64,000 bases of DNA from Poecilobothrus nobilitatus (lineage: Eukaryota; Arthropoda; Insecta; Diptera; Dolichopodidae), in assembly GCA_947095535.1 (NCBI GenBank), contig OX352774.1:35604496-35668495 (forward strand). The letters are read 5' to 3'. The notes below the pieces were generated by a model. It had not been told where the DNA came from and made no database searches. It saw only the letters and a list, made by a program, of their open reading frames with translations. Below, piece after piece: positions 11,786-23,627 of the stretch. Positions within the stretch are counted from its first letter, which is position 1. Each line of letters begins with the position of its first letter. Both the position numbers and the translations under genes were made by a program.

Positions 11786-12893
11786 ACATGTATTATATTA
11801 TATATCATTCATTCATCATCACGATATGTAAATAAACATGAGTTATATGAGTATGTATACTAATAACATATAAATATAAATTCTTCAAGCAACCGTTATA
11901 TTTTTTATTAATTTAATTTTTTTTGTGCTACGCATCATCCTCAACAATTTCAAATTATCGAGTAAAAAAAAAAATCTTTAAAAAAATTTGTTAGAAAAAT
12001 TTAGAAAAATACATAATATGCAGACACTTTCGTCAATTTTATGGTAACCCTATATTATTAAGAAAAGTTGTTAATAGAAATAAAAATATAATGTCGGAGC
12101 TTTAATTTTTGTATATTACTTCAAAAAATTTGAATAGTGGTTCAAGTTACAGTTGTTTAAAAATAAGGAATTTTTAGTTTTGATCCCATACAGCTCCGAA
12201 ACGAGGGCGATACAAAAATATTTCCTGAAATGACTCATACTTATTTTCAGAGACCTAACACTCTCTCTCAAAATTTCAAGTTTCGAATTTAAACCGTTTG
12301 GAAGATGCAAGAATTTTGACAAATTTGAGTTTCGCATAACGGTAAATTAAGACACCGTATAGCACAAGTATATATTTATTGTATATATTTTTAAAGCTAA
12401 TAAAAGCAGTAATCGTTCGGCGTTTTCAAATCGAAGATATACCTTATACAACTTGTATTATAACAATTTAAATATAGAGCTTTTTCGAACTTTGGGGGAC
12501 TGTAGCTCCGTAACGGGTGGGGTTACAGAAAAAGGTTATTGCATAAAATTAATATTTTTATGATATCTATCAGCAATTAAAATTTCATGGTTCTATTTCA
12601 AAAAAAATATGGAGATCTAAAAGTTAGTTCTTCGAGAGCTACCTGAAGTTTTAGTCGGACCTCAACCAAAAAAAAATGGGGACCATACAAATTGATGTAA
12701 GAATATTTTGTATTAATTTCAAGACTCTAGCTTTCTTAATTTTTGAGTTATCTTACTGACGGGCAGATGGACGGACGGGCGGACAAAGCTTAATCGACTT
12801 AGAATTTGATTCTGATCCGATCCATACCTTTGAAGTGTTACAAACTGAGCAGCAATTTTAATATACCTGTTCCTTATAGTACGGGTATGAAAA

Positions 12894-13739
12894 CATAAGA
12901 ATGTTAATGATGGCACGAATATCATGTTGAAATGCATTCGCTCCTAAATTAAAGTTTTTTCTTATATTCAAAAAATTACATACTTAACTTAAAAAAGTGG
13001 GTTTTACGGATTTCAAAAAACAATTATAAAAAAATAATTAATAATTTTTATTTCAATATTTCTTATTTTTTAATTTTTATAATTAAAAAATTTTTTTTTA
13101 TTAAAAGGCATAATTATTAAAGGCTTTTAAGTTCACACATTTTCCAATCGAAAGATATTTAAAAGGATATTGGATAAGGATACAAAATATGTTTAACAAA
13201 AAAACCATTTTTTATCTGACGAATCAAAGACATTTTTCTTTTGCAAATTATGAAATTAGTTTCAGAAAAGAAAAAAATAAGTTTTCCTTTAACGTATGTA
13301 AGTAAATAGATGTCATGATGTTCGCCTAAAATTTCTGGAAAAAAATTTTATCTCAATATAATTTTTAGATTTTAGTTTTAGATGTTTTCTTTATTTCCTT
13401 TTATAAATAGCTACAATTCAGATATAATATATAATACCTAATTCAATTAAATACAGAAAAATTATTTAATTTTACCAGGATTACAAAATAATATTAATAA
13501 TTATTCTAATATAAAAAGGAAACAGTTATAGTGACATTTTTTTTTTACTGTAGTACAAAAAATAGTGTTAAATGTCACTTCAATTCATATTTGTATTTAT
13601 AATAACAATAATATTATAAACTAAAAATTTTAAACAGTTATGTAGGGTGAACAATTTAAATTAAATTAATTGGTATAAACTTATTAATTAGAATTATATA
13701 ATGCAAAAAGTACAAGTAGCAAATGCATGGCAAAAAATA
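12894..13739. other. Non-coding interval, nothing recognised
   Basis: AT-rich sequence between the family 1 repeat and a LINE fragment. No supported ORF or structured repeat. Confidence 0.3.
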
Positions 13740-13748
13740 AGCTATAAA

Positions 13749-14280
13749 CTAAACAGGATTCTCTAGCAAAATTTCAATTTCTTTATGCCCAAAATTCAGA
13801 AGCCAAGATTTTAATAACTTCAGAAATTTGTTTAGGTTTCGCGTATACCTTAATGATTCTGGAAATTTATTGAATAGTCGGGCTGATACAATGTCGTAAC
13901 ATTTACGGTAATTAGTAGTGCGGAACGACGGACAATAAACAAACTTGCTATTATTAATACGTAAATTATAATCATTTGAAATTCTACTATTCAGATATCC
14001 GCACTTAATAAAAAATATTTTTGAAACTTTAAAATAAAACAACTGGCGTACAGGTAGAATTTTTAATTCTCTAAATAAATCAACTGAAGGGTATAGACGG
14101 CTTTTATTGCATATTTTTCTAACTACACACTTCTGCAGAACAAGTAATGGATCGATCTTATTATAATAAGCACCATCCCAAGAACTAATGCCATATTGCA
14201 GCTTAGAATGAAAGATTCCATAGTAAAATGTTTTTAGAGTATTGCGAGAGCATAGATTTTTTAGTTTATAGAACTTCTCT
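13749..14280 (-). pseudogene. LINE reverse transcriptase C-terminal fragment
   Basis: A continuous minus-strand frame runs from about 14277 to the stop at 13749. It includes YGIFHSKLQYGISSWDGAY, the post-RT motif seen in many CR1/jockey-like enzymes, then LLVLQKCVVRKICNKSR and LFRELKILPVRQLF. These correspond to the part of the 10331-11461 enzyme that starts around SLFNSVISYGLAIWG, but the sequence is clearly a different lineage. A TGA just upstream and loss of similarity mark the 5' truncation. The catalytic core is absent, so this is a dead fragment. Confidence 0.75.
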
Positions 14281-15215
14281 CAATATATCTCCTTTATTGA
14301 CATCAACTGAAAAACTATACTTTTTAGAAAATGTGTAAATATCTCATTTGTCTACATCTATGTATTATGGCATTATGTGTGACATATTACACATATGAAA
14401 TGAATTTGTTTTTCTTTCTTCAAATAACCATTTTGTAATGTATAGTATTTGTTATATATTTATCTTTTTATAAAATGCAGATATTTGGGAAATGTCTTTT
14501 GATAAAATGTTCATTAGTAAAACGATTTAAGTGATTTCTGTTTTGTCCATTTAAAATATGATTTTCATTTTCATTTTGACATGTTACTTGTTACATATTA
14601 CATGTTAATTGTTATGTATGATGTATGTGTGAACACTGAAGAGTACCATGTAAAAAATTTTATGAAACAAGCGTAAATTTTTTAGAATTTTAGAATTTAA
14701 TTCCACTATTTTACTTTTTAAATATCAATAACACATAATATCTCAGATCATGTCATAAATTTGATTAGATTGTTATTTAAGGGTTACAAAACAGTGACAA
14801 TAAGATCTTTGATTGTAGATCTATTGTACTCTCCCGACCTCCTGTTGTGTATTTTGCCTTCATTTGTTGGCAAATGTATTGTGAATATTATCATCATTTA
14901 TAATACTTCTGTCAGTCCTATTACGTTTAAGAAAGTAAAGATTTGTAGGGTTTATTGCTGGCAGTTCATCCTTGGCAAAACAATATGATCCTAGGTGCAC
15001 ATATATTGCTTAGGAGTAAAATTTCGTATGTTTTAAGTATGTAACTTAGAGTAACTTAACTTTGTCATCTTCTTTTCAACAGAATCTGAATGTTAAAGTT
15101 TAATTAGTCTATAATAAGAATAATAAACGCTCCAATTCTTTTTTAAAGCAAAACGGACAAAAATAATGATGTATATAAGAAACATTTTCGTATAGCCTTT
15201 TCTTTTTATTAAATA
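14281..15215. other. Non-coding interval, nothing recognised
   Basis: AT-rich, with repeated words built on ACATATTACA and TGTTA at 14380-14640. The stretch at 14940-14975 (TTTATTGCTGGCAGTTCAT) resembles 1695-1720, so a short dispersed repeat is present. No supported ORF. Confidence 0.3.
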
Positions 15216-16890
15216 CTAGTAAAATAGCCCGTCATACGACGGGTATAAGTAGAAAAATATAGCTTTTGTGAAAGTTTCCTCAGTCTTATGAACAATTTAA
15301 TTTTAGTAAATTTATTCAAATACTTATATGTATTATATTTAGATATTGATAAATGTAAAATTTATTGCTAAAGTGTTTTAAATAATGAAAAACCTCAATG
15401 ATGCTGTGCAGTAGTTTCTTTCAAAAATGTAATAAAAATGATTATTTAATAAATCTCATCTCTTGTAAATTTCTTTGTCAAGCTTTGGATTAAAAAACCA
15501 AAGGTTTGATTAAAAACCAATGGTAAATAAATTTTTGCCAATAGTAACAAAAATTTTCGCTTCGAAAAAAATACAGTATCAAACTTTATAATTTTGAAAC
15601 TAAACTACACTGATCTGATGCATTTACCTAATTATAATATATAGTACACTTGTTATATTTTTCTATGGTTGCCATAGCAAATGCTTCAAAACTTTCTTTG
15701 TTATATTTTTCAAACAAATTTTTACTCTATCCGTAATAATATTCTGTCTCTTTATCTATCGCTTTCTCTACAAAATCTTCACACCGTAAGTTTTACGCAC
15801 CTTTTATGTAAAACAATAAAAATTGGCTGTGCATATAATGTTGAAGTTTTAGAAAATAAAAATCATAAAAGAAGCATAAAATTAAGAAAATGTTACACAT
15901 TCAAAATTTAATTGAAAATTGTGATTTTATAATTTAAATTGCGCTCCTTTAAAAGCTTTGGTTTTACGCACCGCTTTATTTTTTTATAAATTCTACTTAA
16001 AAAATGCAACTCTTTAAAAACTTTGATTTATGCACTGCCTTGTTTTTTCATTCTTTTTATAGCATAACATTTTAATTCTTTTTTTCTATCTGTTATGTAC
16101 CTAAATATCAGATGTACTTTTCTTTCTTTTCATAGCATAACATTTAATATTTCTTTTTTCTATCTGTTATGTACGCAAATATCAGAGGTATGTTTTTTTC
16201 ATTTAAAATCATAACATTTTAATAGTTCCTTTTTTCTTTAAAAATATTTAAAAACAGTCAAAGTAACATTTTTTGTTCTCTTTTTTTTCTATTCGTTTTT
16301 TTCTTCGCAGTATTACATTTTACTTTTTTTTTTTTGTTTTCTGTTATTTTTTTTAAATATTAAATTTATACATCAGTCTATTTAAAAAATATAAATTATA
16401 ACCTATAGAACATTCTGAATTTTTTTTTTGTTCGTTTATGTTTACCGTCCATTCATTCATATAAATAACTGTTGCCTATATAAAAAATAATAAATCTATA
16501 ATAAATCTAATATATGTATACCCATATTTTTATTCATATATCTATATTATGGGCTAAACTTCTGATTTTAAAATTGTACTATATTATGGCAAAATTTTTA
16601 AAAAATTAAGAAAATGTTACTTAGCAAAATTTAAATAAAAATATTATTGCAATTTTATAATGTTCTACTTAAAAATACGACCCTCTAAAAACTTTGATTT
16701 ATACACTGCCTTGTTTTTTCTTTCTTTTCATAGCATAACATTATAATATATATTGTTTTCTATCTGTTATATGGGTAAATATCAGATGTACGTTTCTTTC
16801 TTTTCATTTCATAAATTAACATTTAACATAACAGTAGGGCACGCTACTCAGCAGCAGCAACTTGTCTTTTATTATATTTAGATAGATAGA
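15216..16890 (-). mobile_element. Helitron-like non-autonomous element
   Basis: Read on the minus strand the unit starts TCTATCTATCTAAATATAAT at 16890, directly after an A. It ends with the hairpin CCCGTC-gtat-GACGGG, eight bases, then CTAG at 15216, directly before a T. A 5' TC, a short GC-rich hairpin a few bases before CTAG, insertion between A and T, and no inverted repeats or target duplication are the marks of a Helitron. No Rep/helicase is encoded, so the copy is non-autonomous. Inside are diverged tandem units of roughly 70 bp (CATAGCATAACATT...TATCTGTTATGTAC) near 16060, 16130 and 16730. Confidence 0.6.
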
Positions 16891-18360
16891 TATTTTCACA
16901 TTTAATATGACATGGTAATTACATATTTTTATCATTTTTAGATTCATTTTCATATACTTTTGATATCAATAAAATTAATATATTAAAATGAAAAATGGTA
17001 ATTTTCATTTAATTGATTTAATCAATTTTTTTAATGTAGTTCTAATTGAACTTTTGATTTATTACTTTATATTTGACATATAAGGTAAAATTAGAAATAA
17101 ATGTTATGCACTTATCAGTTATAAAAAAAAATTTAAACCACTTTGACATATTATTATTATGAAAATCATCTTTTTTTTTTAATTAAAAAGTAAATTTAAT
17201 TAAAAAGTAAATCTATTTAAAAACAAAATATTCTTAAATTAATAAATGTATTATGGATTTTTTTTTTATAATTTTTTTCACTAAAAATTCCGCCATCATT
17301 CAACAATCGGTTTGATTACAGTTTTAATTTTTTTTTTTTTGACAACTTAAAATTCAGCTTCATTTTGATCATTGTCATTATTTTTGATCATTATCGTCAT
17401 AACTTGACGAAAATTTACAAATATTGTGTTAAAAAATAAAATACATTTTAGTAGATACTAAAATTGCTGTTAAACACAGTAACTACTGAGAACTATCAGA
17501 ATATTATTTTGCTCTGTAGAAGCAAACTCAACTGTTTGAAAGAAATATTTTTTCGATAAAATTTTATCATTACCTTATCACTATATGATTAATTTTGTAC
17601 GTTGGTTTTAATATAAGTTGAAATTTTCTATTTTTAAACCAAAATATAGGAATAATATATATGCTGAAAGTGTTAATCAAACAAAAAAATTGCATAATTA
17701 TATACGATGGTGAAAATATAACTAAAATAATATTTTATATAATATAAATGATAAAGTTTAAGTTTTTTTTTTTGTAATGAGTCAATCTAGATAATTTAAT
17801 ATAAATGTGATGAATAATTTTTTCTTGTTAAGAACTTTTTATTAATTAATTTAAAAATAATAAAAAAAAATCCGCTGTCTCCACCACAGGACCGACCGCC
17901 ACTACACAAAAAGTACAATGCCAAAATTTATAGGATTTTTTACATAATAATTTATATCAAAGCAAAATAACTTCTAATAATTTAATAACACTTTGTTTTA
18001 TTCAATAAAAATAATTATAAGCAATGAAATCGTAAAAATATATGTACATTCATTCATACATCCATTTATTATTATTATTATTGTAATGTAGATACATGAT
18101 TTTTTTTTCAGTCAAAAAATAATATTAGAAGTAAAAAATAATAAAAACTGTAAACAAATACAAAACAAACATAAGATTAATATTAAATCTGCTAACAAAA
18201 ATTTTACCGTTTTAATTTTATGTTATCAACAAATGAATAAATAATATGCATTGGCATAGATATAAGTACATACATATGTATGTATATAAATTTTTAGATA
18301 TAAAAAAAAAAACAAAAAAAAAATTGTTCATATAAATTCATATGGAGTGTTATGTATGAA
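16891..18360. other. Non-coding AT-rich interval, nothing recognised
   Basis: No supported ORF. A short C-rich island at 17872-17925 (TCCGCTGTCTCCACCACAGG) stands out from its surroundings but carries no open frame. Confidence 0.3.
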
Positions 18361-20010
18361 ATTTGGACTTGAAAAAAATTAAATAAAAGTTAAAGTTAGT
18401 CGGATCAAAAAATGTTCTATGGCAAAGTTGTTCCTCTTTACTTATGTAACAACTTTTTCTTAATAATTTTTCCCACCAAATTTTTCTGTTACGAAATATT
18501 CGTAAAAAACTTAAAAAGTACACTAGTAAACTACCACTTGCGGTTGTTCGATTTGCTCCAAAAGCTTATTAATCCGAGATATTTATGTCAAAACCTTAAA
18601 TATGAAATTTCAAAAAATTCCGCTCAGTCGTTTAAGCTGTACACGTGCCCACAGACACACACACGCACCCACACACACACACACAGACGGACATCATGCT
18701 GAACATTTTTTTCCAGCCTTCTCCACACCGGAGTAGTGCATTTTTGCCAAAATCTCGGGTACACATTTTTAGTATGAAAACAATACCTACCTTATACATT
18801 AATATATGCGGTCGGTAAAAAATGAGGAAGAACGAAAACCAACAGCTTTTACAGGAGGCCATTTACCAAAAGATAATACAAACGGTTTAGAATACTATAG
18901 TTCAAAAAAATTTGCACAGGTACTTAAGTTACAGGTGTTTAAAAATAGCAAAATTTCAATTTTTTAGCCCTAATAGTCCTTAAACAGGTAGAAGAAAGTT
19001 TCTAAAGAAACTTACAAACTCTTTCCTCAATATTTTAAGTGCCTATCTAAAATCATACTTGAGTTATGAAAGAAAAAAAATCATGCACAATTTGGTTTTC
19101 ACATAACCAAAAATTTAAGTACATACTTAAAAAAAAAATTTTACAATTTTGATACTGATTTATCAAGATAAAAAAAAGTCATGTCGAATGGAGTTTTTAA
19201 ATTGCAAAAATGTTAAGCAGAACCTGAGATATACACATTTAAAAATAGAGATTTTTCAAAGTTTGAGGCGCTGTAGCTCTGTAATGGATAGGGCTACATG
19301 AAAAATTTTTAGGTAGCTACAAAATTAATTTTTTTATGAAACCTACACATGGTTAAAATTTCATTTCTCTATCTTTAGGGTGTAGAACTTTTGTAAACAA
19401 ACGGACGAACTGATGGACAGAGTGAAACTAATAGATACATTTTTTAAAAATTTTTTTGGAAATGTTCTTAAAAGCGTTATTACATCTAAAAACATAATCC
19501 TGAAGCTTTAAGTTTTAATAAAGTTTTTTTTTTTTTTGGGAAAATTTGCTAAGCACCTTGCTAAGTTAAATAAAATATGTCTAATAATAGCAAAATTTTT
19601 AATGTTTGACCTATTATAGCTCTTAAATAGAGCGTTATACAAATAAATTTTTGAGGCAATTTATACTACTCCTAAAAAATCTTTTTAATCTTTTATTTTA
19701 AAGCATTATTCAAAAGCGTTAGACAGCTAGATATAAAGGATCCAAAATCTTGGCAAATTTTCTTTTCACATAACGGTAAATTTAAATGTTAAATTTAAAA
19801 AATTATATAATTTTGATTTTTTTTTTTAATTTTGAGAGGTTGTAGCTCCATATCAGGTAAGGCTACACAAAAAAGTTATTCTACAGCAATAATATTTTTG
19901 TAAGAGACCATATACATATTCATTTTTATGCGGCCTCTTAAGATTAATTTCATTATTTTGTTCTAACTAAAATGATGTAAAAAATTTTTAAACAAACGGA
20001 GACGGACAGA
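18361..20010 (+). repeat. Degenerate dispersed repeats related to family 1
   Basis: At least two diverged copies (about 18895-19430 and 19530-20010) of a sequence also seen in the second half of family 1. The key words are AAGTTACAGGTGTTTAAAAAT, GCTGTAGCTC.GTAA.GG..GGGCTAC and a closing CAAACGGAC.GA. The ORF at 18412-18702 falls in a separate repeat that ends in a CA run, and its reading is not supported as a gene. Similar single copies occur near 38200-38560 and 52980-53260. Confidence 0.45.
18654..18686 (+). repeat. (CA)n microsatellite
   Basis: Interrupted CA run: CAGACACACACACGCACCCA followed by further ACACAC and AGACGGACATC. It explains the threonine/histidine-rich and valine/cysteine-rich short ORFs on the two strands. 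Confidence 0.9.
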
Positions 20011-20480
20011 ATGAAATTAATAAATAAATATTTTAATTTTTTTTTTTTTTTGTTTTTTAAATGTAGTAAAAAATGGTTTTTCCCTAATGATAAAAATTGT
20101 TTTGTTTTTTCTAATTCATTTCAGATTTCCGAAGTTATATTCTATTTTCAGATTTTTAATTTACGCATATTATACAAAAAAACAATGATTGAAACTTTTA
20201 AACATAAATTAAATTATATCTTTAATATAAAATACTTAAGATATTTCTCAGATAGATCTCAGATTATTATTTTATTTCAAATTTCAACCATACTAACCAT
20301 ATTATAACAGAAAATTTTTGGAGAAAGTCAATTTTATGAATATTACATTTAATATGAAAAAAAAAATAAAAATAAAAGTATAAAAATATCAAAATTTATG
20401 GGTAAATGGTATGTTTAAATGAATTTGAAATTTATGACCGAAATTGAATGCCTAATATAATCTGGAAGAAAACATATATA

Positions 20481-21773
20481 TAGGGTGTTCAAAATTGAGG
20501 TGTCATTATGATTTTGCCGCCATTTTTTTTCTACCTGGAATTTTTATACGAAGTTTCTTTAGGTATATTCTAAATACATTCCGGTTAGTTAATATGGAAC
20601 GTTACACGAAGGAACAACGTGTTTTTGTTATTACAACATTTTTTGAAAATGGTAAAAGTTTTCAAGATGTAATTAGGAAATTTCGAACAAAATTTGGTAG
20701 AGAAAATGCTCCAACAAATCGTGCCATCAAGCTGATGGTTAATACATTTCTAGAAACTGGATCTGTACTTGATAACAGAGACAACATTTATCAACGTAGT
20801 GGCCGTTCAACCGAGAATGTAGCAGCTGTGAGCAGAAGTGTTGAAGAAGATCCAAAAACTTCCATTCGTCATCGTTCGCAGCAATTAAACATCAAACCAT
20901 CCACATTATTCAACATTTTTCATCGTGATCTCCATTTAAAGGCTTATAAGATCCAGCTGACGCAAGAATTAAAACCAACTGACCATGCATTACGTCGGCA
21001 ATTCGTTTCTTAGGCAATCGAAAAACAAGAAGAAAATGAGAATTTTTTTAACAAAATAATCTTCACCGACGAAGCTCAATGGCTACGTTAATAAACAGAA
21101 TTGCCGCATTTGGGGTGAAGAGAATCCAAGGGTTATCTTAGAGCAACCAGTACATCCACAAAAAGTTACGGTTTGGTGTGGTTTGTGGTCAGGAGGAATC
21201 ATCAGACCATATTTTTTTGAAAACGCAAATGGAAATGCGATTACGGTTAATGGAAATCGCTACAGGAAGATGATCCGAAGCTTTTTGTGGCGGGAAATTG
21301 ATGATTTGGACGTAGAGAATATGTGGTTTCAACAGGACGGTGCCACTTGCCACACAGCAAGAGAAACAATGGATCTTTTGAAGGAAAAGTTCGAAGATCG
21401 CATTATTTCTCGTAGAGGAGGAGTGATGTGGCCACCAAGATCGTGCGATTTGACACCGTTGGATTTTTTTTTGTGGGGTTTTGTGAAATCGAAAGTGTAC
21501 AGTAATAATCCCACAACAATTCAAGAGCTTAAAAACAACATTATCGAGCAGATTTCAACCATTGAGAACAGTTTATTGAACAACGTAATTCAGAATTTTG
21601 GTAAAAGATTGGAAGCCTGCCGAAGTAGTAGAGGGGGCCACTTGGCCGACATAATTTTTCATTATTAACCGGAACCTATTTGTAATAAATTAAAATAAAA
21701 ATATATTTAATATTTCAAAAAAAAAGTCTTTCTTTATTAAAATTAAAATGATACCTCAATTTTGAACACCCTA
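20481..21773 (+). mobile_element. Mariner-family transposon (DD41D type), defective
   Basis: Element of about 1.29 kb bounded by inverted repeats. The left end TAGGGTGTTCAAAATTGAGG and the complement of the right end are identical over these 20 bases and stay similar for about 15 more. Both ends sit in TA repeats, as expected of TA target-site duplication, which leaves the exact boundary ambiguous by a few bases. It lies on the plus strand 1.75 kb downstream of the gene B stop. The single transposase gene inside is broken. Confidence 0.9.
20594..21668 (+). pseudogene. Mariner transposase, DD41D, broken by nonsense and deletion
   Basis: Transposase starting MERYTKEQRVFVITTFF, with an N-terminal HTH region followed by the catalytic domain. 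The first catalytic Asp lies in FTDEA (about 21066-21080), the second in WFQQDGATCH, the third in DLTPLDFFLW. Between the second and third Asp there are 41 residues, so the signature is DD41D rather than the common mariner DD34D; DD41D is known from the rosa-type mariners. Two lesions inactivate it. The frame has a TAG at 21011-21013 where relatives have Trp. About ten bases appear to be missing after FTDEA, so the frame changes and resumes at LNGYVNKQNCRIWG. The C-terminal half (21183-21668) is open to the TAA. The intact inverted repeats and few lesions suggest a not very old copy. Confidence 0.85.
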
Positions 21774-23523
21774 TATATATATTGAAAATACTTAAATAAT
21801 AAAAATTTTTTGAAAATTATTAAAAACATTGAGAGGAAAATTTATTGATGGAAATTTGTTTAAGAAAAATATTTAGTAAAAATTGTAGATTTATTACTTT
21901 AATTCACAGTCTTTTAATTTTTAGAAGTAAAATCCTATATATTTGATAAATGGGTATAACGCAGTTGACCTAAACGTGCAAACATTGCAAATATCACATT
22001 ACAAAAAATTACTTGGTAAAAACCTCATTTCGCAAAAATACATTTGTCAAAAAGGGGTATATGTATGTCAAATTTTTACTTTGCAAACATTCGTTTGACA
22101 AATTTTCAAATAACATCAAATAACATAAGGATATGTAAATGGAGGACATTAAGTATACATATTCTGGAAAAGGCATAAAATTCTAATTCTCTGTAAGCAA
22201 CTCTAAAATCTCTCCTAATTCAGAATCTCGCATATAAATACATATATATAAATATTCTGTAAAAGGCGTATAATCCTGATTTTATAACCAATTCTAAAAT
22301 TCCTCCTAATTCAAAATCCTCCATGTATATATATTTATACATAATCTGAAAAAAGGGGAAACTCTGATTTTGAAATCAACTATATATTCTCTTCTAATTA
22401 TTTTTGTAACCCATGTTTAACAAATTTATTGAAACCCTGATTTTAAAATCTTTCCGAATTATTTTGTACATTATATACGTATTTCAACAACAATTCATTT
22501 TGTATAGTGGGAGCTACCGCCCCCAAAGCTCTGCTAAACAATTTATTGAAATCCTAATTTTACAACCAAATATGAAATCCTTCTTAATTCAAAATCTCGC
22601 CTATACATATATATATACATAATATGGAAAAAGCGTATCACCCTGATTTTGTAACCGCAACTATAAAATCTCTCCTAATTTAGAATATCGCATATACATA
22701 TGACATACTTATATGTATATAAAAATTGCGTAAAAAAATAGATGTTTGTCATCTGAGTTTTGCCAAGTGTTTATTAATAAAATCCAAACAAAATTATAAA
22801 AAAAATTATTATTTGTTATATATTATTATATTACATAATTCTTATATAAAATTATAAATAAAATGTACAAAATATGAAATACAATAAATGCATATGTCAT
22901 TTTTTTTTTTTTAATTAAATTTAATTAAAATTATCTTAAACCTAATAAAAATATAAAAAATTGTTTATTTTATGAAATAAATGTGACTGATTTAATTAGA
23001 TGTAATCTATATCATATTATTAGACTTGTGATACGTAACATCAATATTTTTATATCATTAAATTTTATCATTAAATGAGGGTTTTGCCAAATGCCAAACT
23101 ATACAAGGGTTGTTTGAATATACAAAAAGCTAAATAATTATAATAAATTGCCAAAACAATGGTGTAAATGGTGGTTAATGGTGCTTTAATTTGGTTGTAA
23201 ATTTTGGTGGTACGTATCAAAACTCTAACATAATATGGATATATATAACTCATTTTTTATGAAATTTTTAAAATAATTAAAAACTTAAAAAAAAAAAAAT
23301 GCAAATATTTTTAATACTCTTTAAAAACAATCTGATGTTTTAATACAAATTAAATATAAAATAATGAAATAATTAATTATGATTAATTGCAGAATGTTTA
23401 ACATTAAAAATAAAAAAAAATATATTAATATAATAATATTAGTTAAATTATGATAAATTCATCATTAATATTAATTATTAATATGTATATATATCTAATT
23501 AATTATATAGGACAAATTTAAAA
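21774..23523. repeat. 3' flank of gene B with ~90-bp degenerate tandem repeat
   Basis: From about 22160 to 22720 there are four to six diverged units, each holding CTGNAAAAGGCGTATAATCC, CTCTAAAATCTCTCCTAATT and an ATATACATAT stretch. Unit starts at 22164, 22257 and 22345 give spacings of 93 and 88. The same unit occurs in opposite orientation at 44680-44880 and singly near 1120, 33650, 52230-52530 and 61745. The remainder is AT-rich without a gene; a poly(A) signal for gene B cannot be singled out among many AATAAA words. Confidence 0.6.
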
Positions 23524-23627
23524 TTAATCAGTAGTACTTTTTGTTGATGCTTCAGTAGTATATTTGGAAGTTGATTTATCACTAACGACTTTACTATCTG
23601 TTTTTTCCCATTTTACGACAAATTTTC
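23524..23627 (-). CDS. Gene B exon 7: C-terminal tail
   Basis: Acceptor CCTTTTAG, 104 bases to TAA at 23524. With the micro-exon it encodes a tail KFVVKWEKTDSKVV followed by a Ser/Thr-rich end (KSTTD), possible phosphorylation targets. If the micro-exon is skipped, the same exon is read in another frame as KICRKMGKNR and stops at once. Confidence 0.75.

Larger units (their letters stand above)
10066..12893 (+). repeat. Dispersed repeat family 1, second copy, split by a LINE
   Basis: The left part (10066-10230) and right part (about 11785-12893) line up with the continuous copy at 3938-5517. Shared words include AACGAGGAAGAATA, ACATAACGATTAT and ACTAAGCGG on the left, and CGATATGTAAATAAACATGA, GGACTGTAGCTCCGTAACGG-like text and GATCCGATCCATACC on the right. 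The middle is a later retrotransposon insertion. The right end reads AGTACGGGTATGA. Confidence 0.7.

Noticed and set aside
18412..18862. ORFs on both strands with Thr/His-rich or Val/Cys-rich ends
   Set aside because: Created by a CA microsatellite inside a repeat.
21189..21524. Minus-strand ORFs over the transposase
   Set aside because: Antisense shadows of the mariner coding sequence.
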